A stretch of 64,000 bases of DNA from Glandiceps talaboti (lineage: Eukaryota; Hemichordata; Enteropneusta; Spengelidae), in assembly GCF_964340395.1 (NCBI RefSeq), contig NC_135566.1, forward strand, positions 19,343,297 through 19,407,296, read 5' to 3'. Shown one piece after another: positions 11,701 to 26,700 of this stretch (its first letter is position 1; every line of letters starts with the position of its first letter). The notes below the pieces were generated by a model. The model did not search any database. It was given only the letters and a program-made list of their open reading frames with translations, and was not told the origin of the DNA. The translations under genes were made by a program, and so were the position numbers.

Positions 11701-14700
11701 CTACACTAGTTTCCTGTCTTGTCTCACTGCTAGGGCTTCAGAGATTGGCGACAGGTAAAGACTGCCATTTTTTGTCAACATGGTTAAAGTCTAAACAAAA
11801 ATGCTGGACTAACTATGTCATAATGTCACTTGACACTTACATTAGATTTGCTGATCAACTGACTAATTTAATGATAGAGGCCAACTGAATACACAAGCAC
11901 AACAACCAATCAGATTAGCATTTTGAGAACAGAAGACAAAGACTGACATTGGCCAATCAGATTGCTAGGAATTATTCCAAAGACAGCCATGCATAGATAA
12001 GCGTTTGCCTGTCCCCTTTCCCTGATGCCCTCTAGTGGTGAGAATGGGACAGGAAATCTGTCTAAATATTTGTCTTGATTTTCAAATACTGACAGCCATT
12101 GAAACACTGAGAAGAATATGGTTATTACTTCAAACATCTGTTGTAAAGATTACTTTAGTGTTTCACATTTTTATATGAATTACTACTTTCAAAATTTGTC
12201 TCAACCAAGTGGTAAGCATTTCTGTGGCTCCCCGCGATTATATTTTTTAATTACCAGTTGACTTAGATATACCTCGCAAAATAAATTCTCTACTTTTACT
12301 TTGTTCAAGAACACTCCAACCTATTTTTAGTTACAATCAATAAAAATATTCTGGGGTCACCATACAAAGTTTTGAAATAGAGGTCACAATGTTATTAAGC
12401 CATTTTAGAATCCAATATGGCTGCCAAATACTATGTTCACTCCATGAAAATATAAAAGATTAGCGATTGCCTTGAAAACAAGACTAGTATGATATGATAG
12501 TTTATTAGAGGTGACTTACCCTAGCGTTAACCTCCTTCTCAAAGCCTGCCTTCTGTAATTCATACAACCTATGAGAGTCAGCAATCTTTGTCTCGGCATC
12601 AAATTTCTCATCCATCATCTGTCTGTTGTATTCTGATTCCTATGTGCCAGCAAATAGAAAAAATTTAGTACCGCTATTTTTTGGAATAGATAAGTGAAAG
12701 TATTAGTTTCTTACATGTGGGAATAGTTTTATACCCTAAAAACACTTCAAATACCATATAGTATGTATGATAACTTGCTGCATTATTCCCGTCTTTCTGC
12801 ACAACACAGGATCAGTGAGAACCAGGCACAACTACCAATCCCATGGGGAAATTCAACAGAAAGGATATCAAATACATGTACAGTTATAAAAAAACTTGAA
12901 AAATACAATTTAAATATCACAGCTCATCAAAAATTATACCACAACCCTTGTAAATTTCTTTCTAGTTCATTTCAAATGTCAACTATTGGTAATCAATCAA
13001 TCAATCAATCAGTCAGTCAAATAATTAATTGATAAATTAATTAACTAATCAAGGAGTTTCAATATTCCATTTCAATTTGTTTTTCACTTTTTTCTTGCAA
13101 GTTAATCAAGTTTACAAAATACTGGGTTTTCATCAGCAGTGGTTGATGTGAAAACAGCAGTTGGTCCAACTACAAGAAAAGTTCGGCTACACTGACTTGA
13201 AAAATTTGAATTTGAGTCTGGTTGCCTACATCTAACCACCAACTATCTTTTTGTCTATTTTTTGTCTATGTGTTTACCTTGATTCCAGCATCTCTGTTAG
13301 CTTCAGCCACACCAATATCAGCATCTCTCTTAACCACAGCTGTTTGAGCTTTACCCAGTGAATCCAAGTAGTCTACTCTGTCATACACATCTTTGATGGT
13401 GAAACTGAGAATTTCAATTCCCATACGTCCTACGTCAGGTGATGCCACCTCTCGTACTAAAGCTGCAAACTGGTCTCTGTCTTGATAAATAGCCTCAACT
13501 GTCAGTGTACCTGTGTACGATCAAAACTTCTATGTTTACAATTCTGCTGAAAGGGAGCCCTCTTGTGTTGAAAAGTCACAAACTGTTAGAGGTGTGAAGC
13601 AAAAGTTCCCCTTCCTACACATCATTTTTTCAACATGATTAATAGTTTTAACATTTAGTACATATTGTTCATGCTCTACAACATTGGAACAATTATTTTT
13701 TCCATCTACTGCAAGGAAGTGTTTAACACAAGTCATCTAAACATAATGAGGTCTGCCTTCACCCCATGGGTCCAGCACATTGCAAAGACAATGATTTGTT
13801 ACACAGCAAACTCTCTCTTAACAGTTTTCATGTTGTATATCATCAAATTGAACTCTTTTCCTCGCTAAAACTGGTAGCAAGGAATATAATACTGTCTCAA
13901 CAGAGTTGTAGAGATGAGGCAAAAGCCAATAAATACAACCACCTCGCACTTCGCAACATCTGACCAACTACTTTCAGTAATCATTGACTGAGTTGAATAT
14001 TTTCTCCTTTGTTCTATAATCATTATCACATTGGTACTCCAAACATTCTTGCCAAATAGGTCTATCTACTTTATTAGCAGAATATGGTGGCACACAGTGT
14101 GTCTTCTAAGCCAATTTGACATGCCACTGACGAATGCCAATTTCTTGTAACACACCCATGGGGTGAATCACAAGAAAACATGTTCTTTTCATAATTTATA
14201 CCCACAACAAATGCTGTGCTTTGTTGGATGGCACACTAGTGTCATTTTTATAAGAAATGTCTGCTAAAATCTAATCACCATATTAACTCCTGACAGACTA
14301 GTATGATGACATACATGTAGTCTAGTTCCTGATGACCGTGTTCCGATTTTAACATTGTCTGGAACTAGACTAATGATGACATAATTGATACTTACCAAGA
14401 ATGGCTCTGAGATGGCCCTCCATGGTTTGCAAAATCACACTTTCCACATGACTCTCTGACTTGCCAAGGAACTGTTCACAAGCTGTGGCCAGTAATTCAG
14501 GCTCTGTCATGACCTTGACCTGTGCTACACCTGTCACTGTTAGTGGTACACCTTCCGATGTCTCTACATGCTCACAGGTTGGATTCAAAGTCATCACTTC
14601 CAGACTCAGTCTCTGTACATCGGTAACAAGACACCAGGCCCAAGCCCAGCCTCCTATTACTGTCTTCTTTGTTGTGGCTCCGCAGCAACCACCTGAAAAC

Positions 14701-17700
14701 AAGCAAAGGAAAATAAGACATTTAATATGAGAATGTAATAATAATCTTTATTTATACTGGATAGTTCTTTAAGCATATAAACACTTGTCTCCCAAGAAGT
14801 CCAGTGAGAGCCATCCCTCATGGGTTCAGTGTTAATGCAGGAGGAAACCGGAGTAACCGCGGAAAACCTGCGTTGCTCGGTAGAGTCAAACTGAACAACA
14901 CTCTTCTTACTTACAGCGTGGTAAATTTAATCAAACCCTGAATGGGGTTCAAACCCCAACCGCAGTGGTAAGAGGCAAGTGGTTTAACCACTCGGCCACT
15001 GACAACCCATGTCAGTATAAAGACATTACCATCTGATGAATTCTTACCTGAAATAAAATTTCATTACATAGACGCACATAAAAATATTGATCATTCAATT
15101 TATTGATCAACACAATAACTTCCACACCATGCACTACATATGCATTACAATATGTCTGTATAAGAAGAAATTGCTTTTCTTGTTCTATTTTATATAACAC
15201 TTTTCTTCATTCAGCCGGAATGGGGGCTCACGTTTACTGGCTACCACCTCTACATGTATGCTGAGACTACTTAAGTAACGCAAGATAAACTCAAAATTTA
15301 ATGTATTTTTTAACTAATTTACATGTGATGTGATCTTTAATACAAATACTTTCAACTACATGCTGACTTCAACAGCACACTACACATGAAATCTAGAAGC
15401 TCAGCAAAGGTCGGGTACATTACTGCCCTTCTAACTACCCAGGTAGTCATGATACCTGTCTGCTTTCATGTCCAAATATTTACCTAATCAAATTGACTTC
15501 ACTCATTGACAGACATCACCTTTTTTTAACTGTTCATTGGATATTGTTCATCATTATGAAGAAAGTCCAACAATGTATTTATTTTCTGAGACGTTTAAAA
15601 GAAATTTGGAATGAGTTGTAGTACTTTATTTTAGTCAATTTTCACTACACTGTCAGAGAATATTTTAAGGTATGCCATTACCATCTGGTTTAACAACACC
15701 ACCAACAAACGATGAGTTGAATATACATGAGAGAGCTGTCCAGACAGCACAGAGAATCATCGGTACAGAATTACCATCTTTACAATCAATCTTTCATTCC
15801 AGATCCATTTGCAAAGCTACATCCATCATTAAGGATGCCAGTCACCCGGCACACACACATCTTTTGAACTGTTACCCTCTGATAGGCAGTATAGGATTAA
15901 AAGAATCAAAATGAAATCACAACGTTTTTTAGAATGAGCTTTTATCCATCTGTGATTCATATTTTAAACCAGTCCTAGGATCATTTTATTACATTGTACC
16001 ATTCATGTAAGTTTCATGTTGTCTGTCTCTGCATTCTTATCATTCTAGTTATAATCTTTTTAAAGATTTACCTTCATTTTATCTCTTGCTTATACATTTC
16101 ACTTGTATTTCCTTTCCAATGTTTTATTCAATTGCTTTCTTTCCAATATTTAGTTTTCAATTTTATTCACCTCTTTTTATGAGCACATGGAAAGCCAATT
16201 CCCATTTGCATTTTTTACCCAAATAGCAATAACATCATCTTATTATTACTGTTATTATTATTAATATCAGACAAGTCTGCTTGAATCAGTATTAAATTAT
16301 CTTTCCATTCATTTATTGTGATGTCATTTCAGCCATTCCAGCTGTTACTCTTCTTAATCACATTTCATTTTTTCTCCACATGGTCACGTTATTACAATGT
16401 ATGTTGTTTATACATATTTAGATTTCTATTCTATTAAATGAGTATATTTTGTGTCAATCATGTCACCTACAGCTGATCACAGAATGTAATATTGACATTA
16501 TTTCATCTACACTCACTTCCAACTGGTGATTCTATCTACATGTATACCCAGTTCTGCACAATATGCCTGGCTATCAAATTATATGCAATTCCAGAAGACT
16601 TTGTAGATACTGCATTGGTTCAGGGACAACCTTTGCTGTTATAATTTTTTTAGGGAGGCTTGTGATTCAAGAAATGGATGTGGTGTGTTTATACTTAAAC
16701 ACATGTTGACTGGTTATATTATGGCAACATCAATTTGCCTCTCTAGCTTGTGGGTCACTTATAGTCTGGATGCCAAAGTGGTCTCTATCTAACTAAACCT
16801 TGAAAGCGGAGGTGTAAATTGTAATGATACCATATAGGGACTAGACTAGTGGGTAACCTCAACAGTTCACTGAGTTTGTTTTCACAATGACAGAGAACCA
16901 AGCAGTGTCAATGTGACCTACAGTCTGTGGAAACAGTCATGATATTGTCCTTCAACATGGTGTACATTTGTAAAACTGAATCTATTTCCTTGAAAAAAAT
17001 GACTGTGCTGCACTCAATCCCTATATCTAGTGAGTGGGTGAGGGAGGGAATTCAAAGCTAAAACACACCTTACATTAGATGTTTTTAACGATGCAAATGT
17101 TGTTAATAGACTCTAGATGTCATCACAATTAATACAGAATCTACTTTGGTATAAATAACTGATCAATCTATTATTGTCTGAATGGCCTTGTATAGTGATA
17201 AAGAGGTAAATAAACACACACTGTATTTACCCTAATCATTATATACAATTTGAAAAGCAAAAGTAGTCTTTCATCCTAGTGTATTAAACTATGACTCATA
17301 CACTCTCTCTATTTACATCTTACAAGTAATTAACTCATTTGAGACAAATCAATAAACTATCCAAGAAAAGTGAACAAGTCTGGGTTCAATTCAACATTTG
17401 ACAATTCCAATGAATAACAAATTTGTATGCTAAATAAGAGTTTTGTTGGGGGTGTAGGGGGGGGGGGGGGTATTTTCCAATTTGGCAGAATGGAATTGGA
17501 TTAGAAAAATATTAGTAGAGTTATTTAGTTCTACAATGTACATGAAATTGATGGGCTTCATTGCTGTCAATGATGTCTGTCAAGCACTACTCATATAAAG
17601 TGATTTCATTTAGTCTCTATTCGAGTTGCGGTTATGCCATATCTATAATAGTATAATAGTAATACTAAGCTAGGGGGGTTTTGTCCGGGGGTATTTGCTG

Positions 17701-20700
17701 ATTTGGCAGAATGGATGAGGAAGATTTTAGCGGAGTTATGTTCATGTCTGTTCTACTTGAAACTTGTGGATTTGACTGTCAGCGATGCCTGTCAAGTGCT
17801 ACTCATAGGAAGTGATGTGACTTACTAGTCTTGAGTTGTTGTTATGCCATATACCAAGTTTCACTAGTAACAAAATATGTATATAAATGTCCCGTGTGAA
17901 ACACAGGCTATTTTCTAGTGTTAAAGATTTAGGATATTTGTTAAAACTTATGATGTTGAGTAACAACAATTATCAGGAAAAGGAAGCCATTGACCTGACA
18001 ACATCATCTAGTTCTTATAGATCATTTGATAACACAAGTACTTCATATACATCATCTAGTTCTTATGATAGATCATTTGATAACACAAGTACTTCATATA
18101 TACAATACCTCCACAGTTAATAAATTGAGACATTCTAAAAACTATTCAATAAATTCGTCCTTGATAATTCACCCAGATTACTCGGAGACAAATTAACAAG
18201 ACTAAGTATATATAATCTAATATGATGTAAGTTTGTTTCAATAACTGAATGTGTTATCTCCTGAAAAAGTCAGCAATTCTATCCTAGACAGCTCATCAAA
18301 ATCAGAGATTATATGAAATATAATCCAATCCAATCTAATCTAATCCAATCTAATCTAATCTGATCTAATCTTAGTTTCAAAATCAACTAATGTATTATGT
18401 ATAAGAGGTACCTGTACTGAATTAAACAGTTCAAGTGTCTCTTACAATTATATGCAATTTGAAAGTATTCACAAAAATTATCATATACTTTCAACATTAT
18501 TCACATTTATTGGATATGTAAGATAGCCATTTTTTCACACCTAATTGTCATTACCACAACTTGTACTAATGAGTATCTTAAAATATCTGTACTAATTACA
18601 TAACTAAATTGTTGACTAATACCAGTAGATATGTTTATATATTAAAAGTAATATTCATGAGGAGGGAAGCTGAGGGTACTAAGGTTTTTACATATTTGTT
18701 TGTAATGTCCTCAGTGTCCAACATATTGTGAGGGATTTGGTATTTCATTGTGGATAAAGTTGGTAGCAGCTGTTTTGTCTGAATGTCATGAAACAGATTT
18801 CAGGCCTGGGCTCCACATTAGCAGTAGTCTAGGACACACTTAGACTACTAAACATTGCAAATAGACTATCAAATTATAAGGTGGTGGTCTGAATAGAAGA
18901 ATGGAAATCAATAGAAAATTGTAGGTGAAACAGTTCACTTGGCTAAAGCTGACTACCCCAGTCTTGAAGTTAAATTAGAGCCCTGCAAAATCTAAAATAT
19001 AACATTTACAAAACTAAAAGTTCACGCAAAAAAATAAAAAATTAGTGTGGTTTGCAAAATAGAAATTGTGCAAACAGAAGTCAATATTTTTTTTGAAAAA
19101 TGAAAACCTAAATTACAGTTATTCAATAGAGATTTGTTTGATTATTTAGACCATTACCTTGACCACTGAAAATAAGCAACTCTTTACAACTTTTCATTTT
19201 TTCATTTTCATTTTAATAAACAGATCTACAATGTATGAGTATGGACATAACTAAATAAGTTTATAATTATCACATTGAAAATCTTTTCTTCTTCAGTTAT
19301 ATAAACATAAATAGATATAAAATGTTTACCAGTGCTATCAATTTCCTGTAATACCTAGGGAAAGGTGTTTGATAATGGGTTTTAAAATGCACAAAGCATA
19401 CACAGACCCTTCTAGAAAAACACATGAATAATTATGAAGGGGACCCCATCTAATAGAATACTGAAATGTATGTACATAGCATACATAATGAATATTCCGG
19501 ACGATTTATGTATAAAATACGACCATTTTTTCAAGATTGATAGCCTGAAAGCTGTTCTCAATGTACCTTTAATCTAAAGAATACCAAAGGTCAACTCCAA
19601 TAATGATATGAGGACATCAGTTTTCATCAATACATACAGAAAACACTAAATTTGTACTAAACACTTACCAGAGATGATCAAAGCTTCATTGGGTCCTGCT
19701 ATATGGATGTTACCCATCTTTTTGACAATGTTTACAAAGCTTATATCCAAACTAATGTTTTCTAAAATATAGGAAAAACCTGAATTCTGCAATTATCTTT
19801 CCATATTTTGCCATGGTCTAGACAAATGCCAGGGAAAACAGCCACCTAGCTGACGACAATGATCACATGATCTACCAGTGAATCTGATTTTCGTTGGTGG
19901 ACTATACCACTATGTCTGAAGGGGGCATTGCCATACGTCATGCATATAAATATCTATGTAAACAGAATTTTTGAAAAAGTTTAACATGTTTCAACATGTT
20001 TGCTATAGAATTTATGAGAAAGTAACAAATTTGACTTTCTGGACTGACAATTACCAATGTCTGTCAAACTATTCTAATTATGGAGTAGACTGAAATAAAA
20101 GTACATGTTGTTACGCACGTACGATTGCCCTTTTTTCATTATGTACAGTATGACATTTGAGACTTTCAAAAAGCTTCTAAAAGTGACATTTTTCAAGTTT
20201 CATTATGAAAAACTTGACAGAATGAGAGGGTTCACTGAATTGTAATTTAAATTTACTTTCCGGCCAGAACATGAAAATAATACAAGTTCCTTTCACTGTT
20301 GTAAACAAACAAAAACATCAGGTGAAAAAAATTTACCGAAAGTCTCACAGTTGGCAACAATGTGATTACCATGGCTTCTGGAAAACTTGCATTCCTTTTA
20401 TTTCACATTTTCATACTCATCATCTCATGCAAAAATATTATTTTCAGGGTTGTTAATATTTTTTTTGGGGGGGCAGCATATCTAAATATTAAACATTTCA
20501 AATGTTGTGTATGGCAATGTACAATGTATGAATTATTTTGTTGATACATAATGTGTGGAAAATGCATGTAAATTATATTGCTACCATGCATAAAATACAT
20601 GTACTTTCAAACTGACTGAACAAATTACTGATAAAGTAAATCAAAATGTACAAAATTTCACCACAGTTGGGTTTATTTAAATTTTGGATTGACTTTTTCT

Positions 20701-23700
20701 TACTTGTTGTCATGGTTAAAACTCATTACATTCCCAATGCAACTTTGTCAACTGTTTCCTTCAAGCTCCACTGTCACAAACAATATCAAAGTAATCACCT
20801 AACACATTTTAAACATACATGTACCCCAGGTAGAAATTAGAGAATAGCAACTAACTGACATAAAATGCATGAATATCTATCAAACAAAAATTTGATTAAT
20901 TAGAAAATCCACTGTCACAGATCTATTGGGAATTCTTTGGATAGTATATTTAGTTGCCTGTCAATGTACAATTCATTGAAGCCCATCATACTAAATAACA
21001 GGCTTCAACAGGAAATATATACAATGTAGGTTTGAAAATGGATTGAATCTCTGACTAGTTTTACACCTCAGCACGCTTTTTAGTATCAAAATCTGATTTG
21101 AACAGAACATTTTATTACTGTAAAAATTCTATAGATGAAAGATCATACACAAGCAAAGCCAAAGGCAAGTCAATTACATGTCTGTGTATTTAGAATATCA
21201 ACATAAACAGATCATACAACCTGAATTGAACTTTTAAAAAAATGTAAAAATAAAAATAAAAATAAAATAAAATGTATCTGGTCTCCACCATAACTGCTGA
21301 CTGGTTTTACATTGTAATTTTTATGCACATACAGCATTTACAAGTAAAGTGTTATTGTTTGATGCCTCTCACCTCATTAGAATTAATATTTTGGGTAGGA
21401 AAATCAGTTGTCTGGGAGAGCTATACAAAAAGTGGGTCACAACAAAAGAATGGTCCTATTTTTGGCTTAAGAAGGCACACGCTGGGATTGAAACATGGGA
21501 GCCATTAGTGGAAATTAATAGAATAATACCTTCTGTGTTTATATTAAGCGCACTTCTCTTCAAGTTAAACTTTGTAGATCTCATAGGTTTTTACAATTTA
21601 CATTAATCATATCTGGAAAATATGAAAATGTACCACATTTACCAGATTTAATTTTAAAAAGTATTTAAAAACGTACAAGCCTTCATGGAAGACTGGAGTG
21701 TTATATGTCAAATTTATTGTGCAAATTTGAATGTTGTCTCTAGATACAAAACTTGATAATTTATTGACTAATTTGCTATTTGCCCATTGGGGACTACACA
21801 AAGTACACTGTAAAAGTAACACTGAATGTGCGAATAGTAATATTACATGATTGTATGTGAAAACTATTATCATTAATGTCTTCATAAATAATCTATGAAA
21901 AAGGGGTGTGTCTAGTAACCATAGCAACCATAGCAACAGAGATAGCTACATTAACAGCACTAATGTCAACTGTTCATAACACTTTGGAATGTGTATGAAT
22001 TTGAATATGCATCATATAGAATTACTCATAAGCTGAACATGATGGTACCCTGAACTACGGTAGTACACTGTGTACAATATTTCATTTTTTGTTCATGGTA
22101 CGCGTATGGGAGCATTATCGTGCAGGTATACACGTAATGATGCATACAAAGTTGTGTTTAGTTACACGTTCACTTGAAAAACATTGGGATGTGCATGCGC
22201 ATTGGAATATCCTGTCCAGAATGCCAAACAGATGACTTTGTTTTCAAAACATGTCGGTATTTTTATTTTTTTTCCTGCAACTACCCAAACAAAATATCAA
22301 TCAATTCATTTACAGCTACATGTATGCTTCCGACCTTTGATATAAAAAATAACGACATTTAACAGAAGAAAAATGACAAAAACTTAATACATGTTTACAG
22401 TTACGTGTACACCACATTTTGACAGCATCGTCTGATACAGAACGCCTAGGTTGCTTCATATCAAGTGACTATGGCTACACTTATAACATACACATAAATT
22501 CATGCATCTAAACCTCTCTAATATAGAATTTCTGTATACACACTGAGCAACTACACAACCACCTCAATTTTTGAATGTCAGACATATTAAATATATTCAC
22601 ATTAAATATTGACACACATGAATTTGGTATTAAATTATACACTGAGTGCCACGTATCAAATATCGTTGGCTATACTATATGTGTACTCAACATATTAAAG
22701 CCTGTTGGGTGATTTCACATTAGACTTTTACTATATACATTTGTATACCTCAAAGGATGTTTCAAGTATACCTAACCAATAACAAGCTTTTAAATGAATA
22801 CATTGATATGTTGACTTATGCTAGCCCTAAACCACAAACTAATCAGCCACATCAAATTTAGTCTACTAATGCTATATCTGTGGTTGTTTCCTATGATCTC
22901 TCTCCACCATATAGTCAAATGGGTTTCTCTAGCACAACATTCCGTTCTCACCACTGTCAGCACTAATGTAAAAATATTGGAGCGTTGATATAAATGTGAT
23001 GACATTTTCTCATTCTCATGTGACTTACTTCAACTTCAAGACTGGACGTTAAACTTATGGTATAAAACTGAATGAAGTAACCAATTACAACCACTTGTCA
23101 GTGTGTGACGGATTACTACTGACATGCACTGTTTACCCTTTCCCTAGCAGGAGATTTAGCTAGACTTTTGGTAGAATTTGTCCATTTCAATTTGATCAAT
23201 ATCAGTGGACAGGACAGTGTTTTTTGCTATGTAAATCAAATCTACATTGTACCATACATGTATACTTAACTTCCCCTGTCACATTATCAAGATTCCCAAA
23301 CCAATTATAGTAACAACAAGTGTTTGCAAAACAATCCAAGTTTCACCACATTCCCCTTTCTGTTAGCAGTGTTCCTCACCTTTGTACATAATATTTTAAT
23401 ACTAAAAACACTGACTGAATTATGCAATTATAATAATCTGACACCAGAGATGATTTGATTTGATATATTTGCCATACATTACAAGTACTGTATTAGTGTA
23501 TAAGTCATTTACTATCTATTTTGTATTTTCTTTGGGTATTTGCCTGCTCCCTAATGTACATGTACATACACAAAAGATAAACCCAGAAATATGTTAGATA
23601 AATTAAATCCGCCCTATCTAAGATAAGATTGTAGTCAGCTTGGCAATTGCTATGTGAAGTATAAATTGCTGTATCCTACATGACGCTTTCCTTTCCATGC

Positions 23701-26700
23701 TTATCTTTCCTTTGATACACATTATCAAAACTTTGATTTGAGATAATTTAACTATAAAATTGTTATTTGAAATAGCACTGATGCAACAGACATCAATAGT
23801 CAATTTTCCGGTTCCAAGATGCATTGCGTGAGATGATGTTGCTTATGTTGTTACATTTAGTCTTGTTTTGTCAAGATTACGTTTGAAATAACATTTTCAT
23901 CAGGAAATTATGGAAACACATGTTGACCTCTTTAATTATATGAGTGTTTTCATAGAACAAAGACTAAATGCCATCAATGACAGCAGTGTGCCCTCTAAGC
24001 CAATTTGATACACCACTGATGCACACAATTTCGAGTGACGCACCAAAATTTGGTGTTCCTCTATCTCTTACTATGTGGTAACTCACAAGAAATACCAGTT
24101 TTTCTCATTTTGACTCACAACAACAAAATTTGGCTATCATTTGAGGGCGCACTGAATGACAGACAGTGATTTTACAGGTGAACCCAGGGTACGGCCAAGT
24201 GACAACCATCCCCTGAGTAGCATATACACAATACATGGCATTGTATGGAGAGACACGCAATGCACCTTAGAACCGGCAACAGGTCTATGGATGTCTAGTT
24301 TATTATACAATGCCATGAGAGTACTGTACAGTATACAATATAACACATGCAGAACTTAAGTCAGACAAACACTACCAATTAAATAATTGTTCATACTCAG
24401 GGTTGGATTCAGTATGAAAAGTATATACTTTGCAGATATTCTGATGCAAGGTCGCCATGTTTGAAAACAAAGTAAATAATTTCAATAAAGTGTGAGGGCA
24501 GTGTTGTCTATCACATGATGACTGATAAATCATCTTACATGTAGGTCACCTTTCCCAGGCTGTTACAATCTACCTGATGCTGACAACAATGATACATTCT
24601 GAGAAAACGATATCCTGCAGTGTTTCTGTGACCTGCTTTGCTCTTATTTATATACTGTATCATAAATTATTGAAAATGACTGAGAAAGTGCAGAAAATCA
24701 TGCATTGTTAAAACATGTTAAATAAATAAACCTGTGTCATGATATACTTGGCATGTGCAAAGAAAACGATGGCAACTATTTGGTAGAAACGGAAGATAAC
24801 ACTCTCTTGTATGAAATTCTGAATTATTCATGAACTTCACTAGCATAAAGAAAGAATTCCAGCTCAATACACTGGTGACTTAGAGTTAGCTAGTTACGAA
24901 GAATGTTAAAATATTAATTACAAATGTACTATCATCATGAAATATATTTTTACTTCAATGGATTCATTTTATTCAACAACAGAATTTTCATTTTTCCCTT
25001 TCGTCTAAATACCATGGTTCAGTCAGACACACCTAAAAAGTCTGGGTTAAGACATATACCCTCGGCTACAATGTAGTTTGAATTGGATTTCATTTGTGTG
25101 TGACAGTTGAGAACTACAAAGGTACAAATGGATTACTTGCCAAATAACTCGGAATTGTTGATTTCAATTACTCTTTCTGTGAACTTTCAACAAAAAATTA
25201 ATTTTCACATTTTATATCAACATTCTTGCAATGCATTCTAAAAACATTTTTCCATTTGGCTTTTTTTACACTTCCAAAGTATAACTGCATATTTTGAAAT
25301 AATATTACCAAATAAAAATAATGCCCTTCAAAAAAGATACACATGAAATCAAGTTATACATTAAGTTTTACTAAATACTCATTGCAGGTGAGACATTCTG
25401 AAAAAGGTAAATAAAAGTTTTGGGTAAAGTTTGTATCTGATAACAATTTTAATTTCATATTATTTCTATAACACTTGGAGATCTGTTCTTTGGAAAATAA
25501 TAAGTATTATACCATGCACAAGCCAAGCTGAACAAAACTATGGAATATATACTCTGGTCATTCTAAATCACGACAATGTGTATTTATGTCAAGACAACGT
25601 GTGTCTATGCCACTGGTTCTGCTATGTTCGAAATATGAGTCAAAACCAAAATTGCCATTACTTTACCTGATTTTTCTTTGATATTACTGGCACTGGTATA
25701 ATCATTTTATTCTCCAATATTTTTCTTTATTCAGTCGGTAAATACTCATGACCTGAGGGTTGTCACTACACGTCTAGCAACACGTAGTGACAAAGGCCCC
25801 TTAGGTCACTGGTATTTTTCTTGACTGAACAAAGAAAAATATTGGGGAATAACATCTAAAGATCCCTTCAAATTGCAAAAGTAAATTAGCATATATCCAG
25901 TTTTACCAAATACATATTTTCAAACAAGGTTATGCTTTTAATAACACTCAATTTCAGTAAAAGTATTTCTCTAATATTTGGGTCAAGCCTAGAAACTCAT
26001 TGGTTTCATTAATTATTGGAAACTCTAGATTTGAAACCAGTAAGTCTCTAGGCTATCTATCATTCAGCTATCTCTCTCCTTGTATATCACTAATTAAAGT
26101 ACTGCTGTGCATTTGTTTTGGTAACCTGCAATGATATTTTACTTAATACAAAAGATAAACACACCCTATCCATTGATTTCTATCAATTATCTTTTCACTA
26201 TCTTAACATACAAAATCAATATCACATTACAAAGTGTATGCTAATTATTAATCTTTGCAGCATTCAGGTCTAGTACAGGAAGTGACAAAGCCAAAGCCAA
26301 ACTTGAACTACATCACAAAATAGAATAATCAAAATAGATTATATTGCTATTGTATTGTAATAATGCCTACCAAGTCTTGTTGGTACATGTTAGACATCCA
26401 ATGAATGAAGTGTGTACATGTATGACAAAGAATGTAACACACACAAGGAAGAAATAACAAAAGGCATATAAAAATGAAATATATCAACATGTACAGGACT
26501 CAAAATTAGTAGTAGTCCAGGACATATTGTATCTTGACTACCAAATTTATGAGGTGGTAATCTGCTGAAACAGTTCCTTTGGTCAATTCAGACTACTAAG
26601 CATAAAGTTAAATTTGATAGGAGCCTTGGATGTTTTAGTTCTTCAGGCTAACTGTCATAACCTATTTCCTCATGAGTTCTTTTCTGTTGGTAATGCTGTA

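Noticed and set aside
14940-15008. A functional tRNA-Ser or tRNA-Leu gene on -
   Set aside because: It is followed without a terminator by a SINE body and tail, and the cloverleaf looks incomplete.
17887-18120. A Ser/Thr-rich small gene
   Set aside because: Its composition comes from a two-copy 50-bp tandem repeat, and it sits in an intron with no homology or start context.
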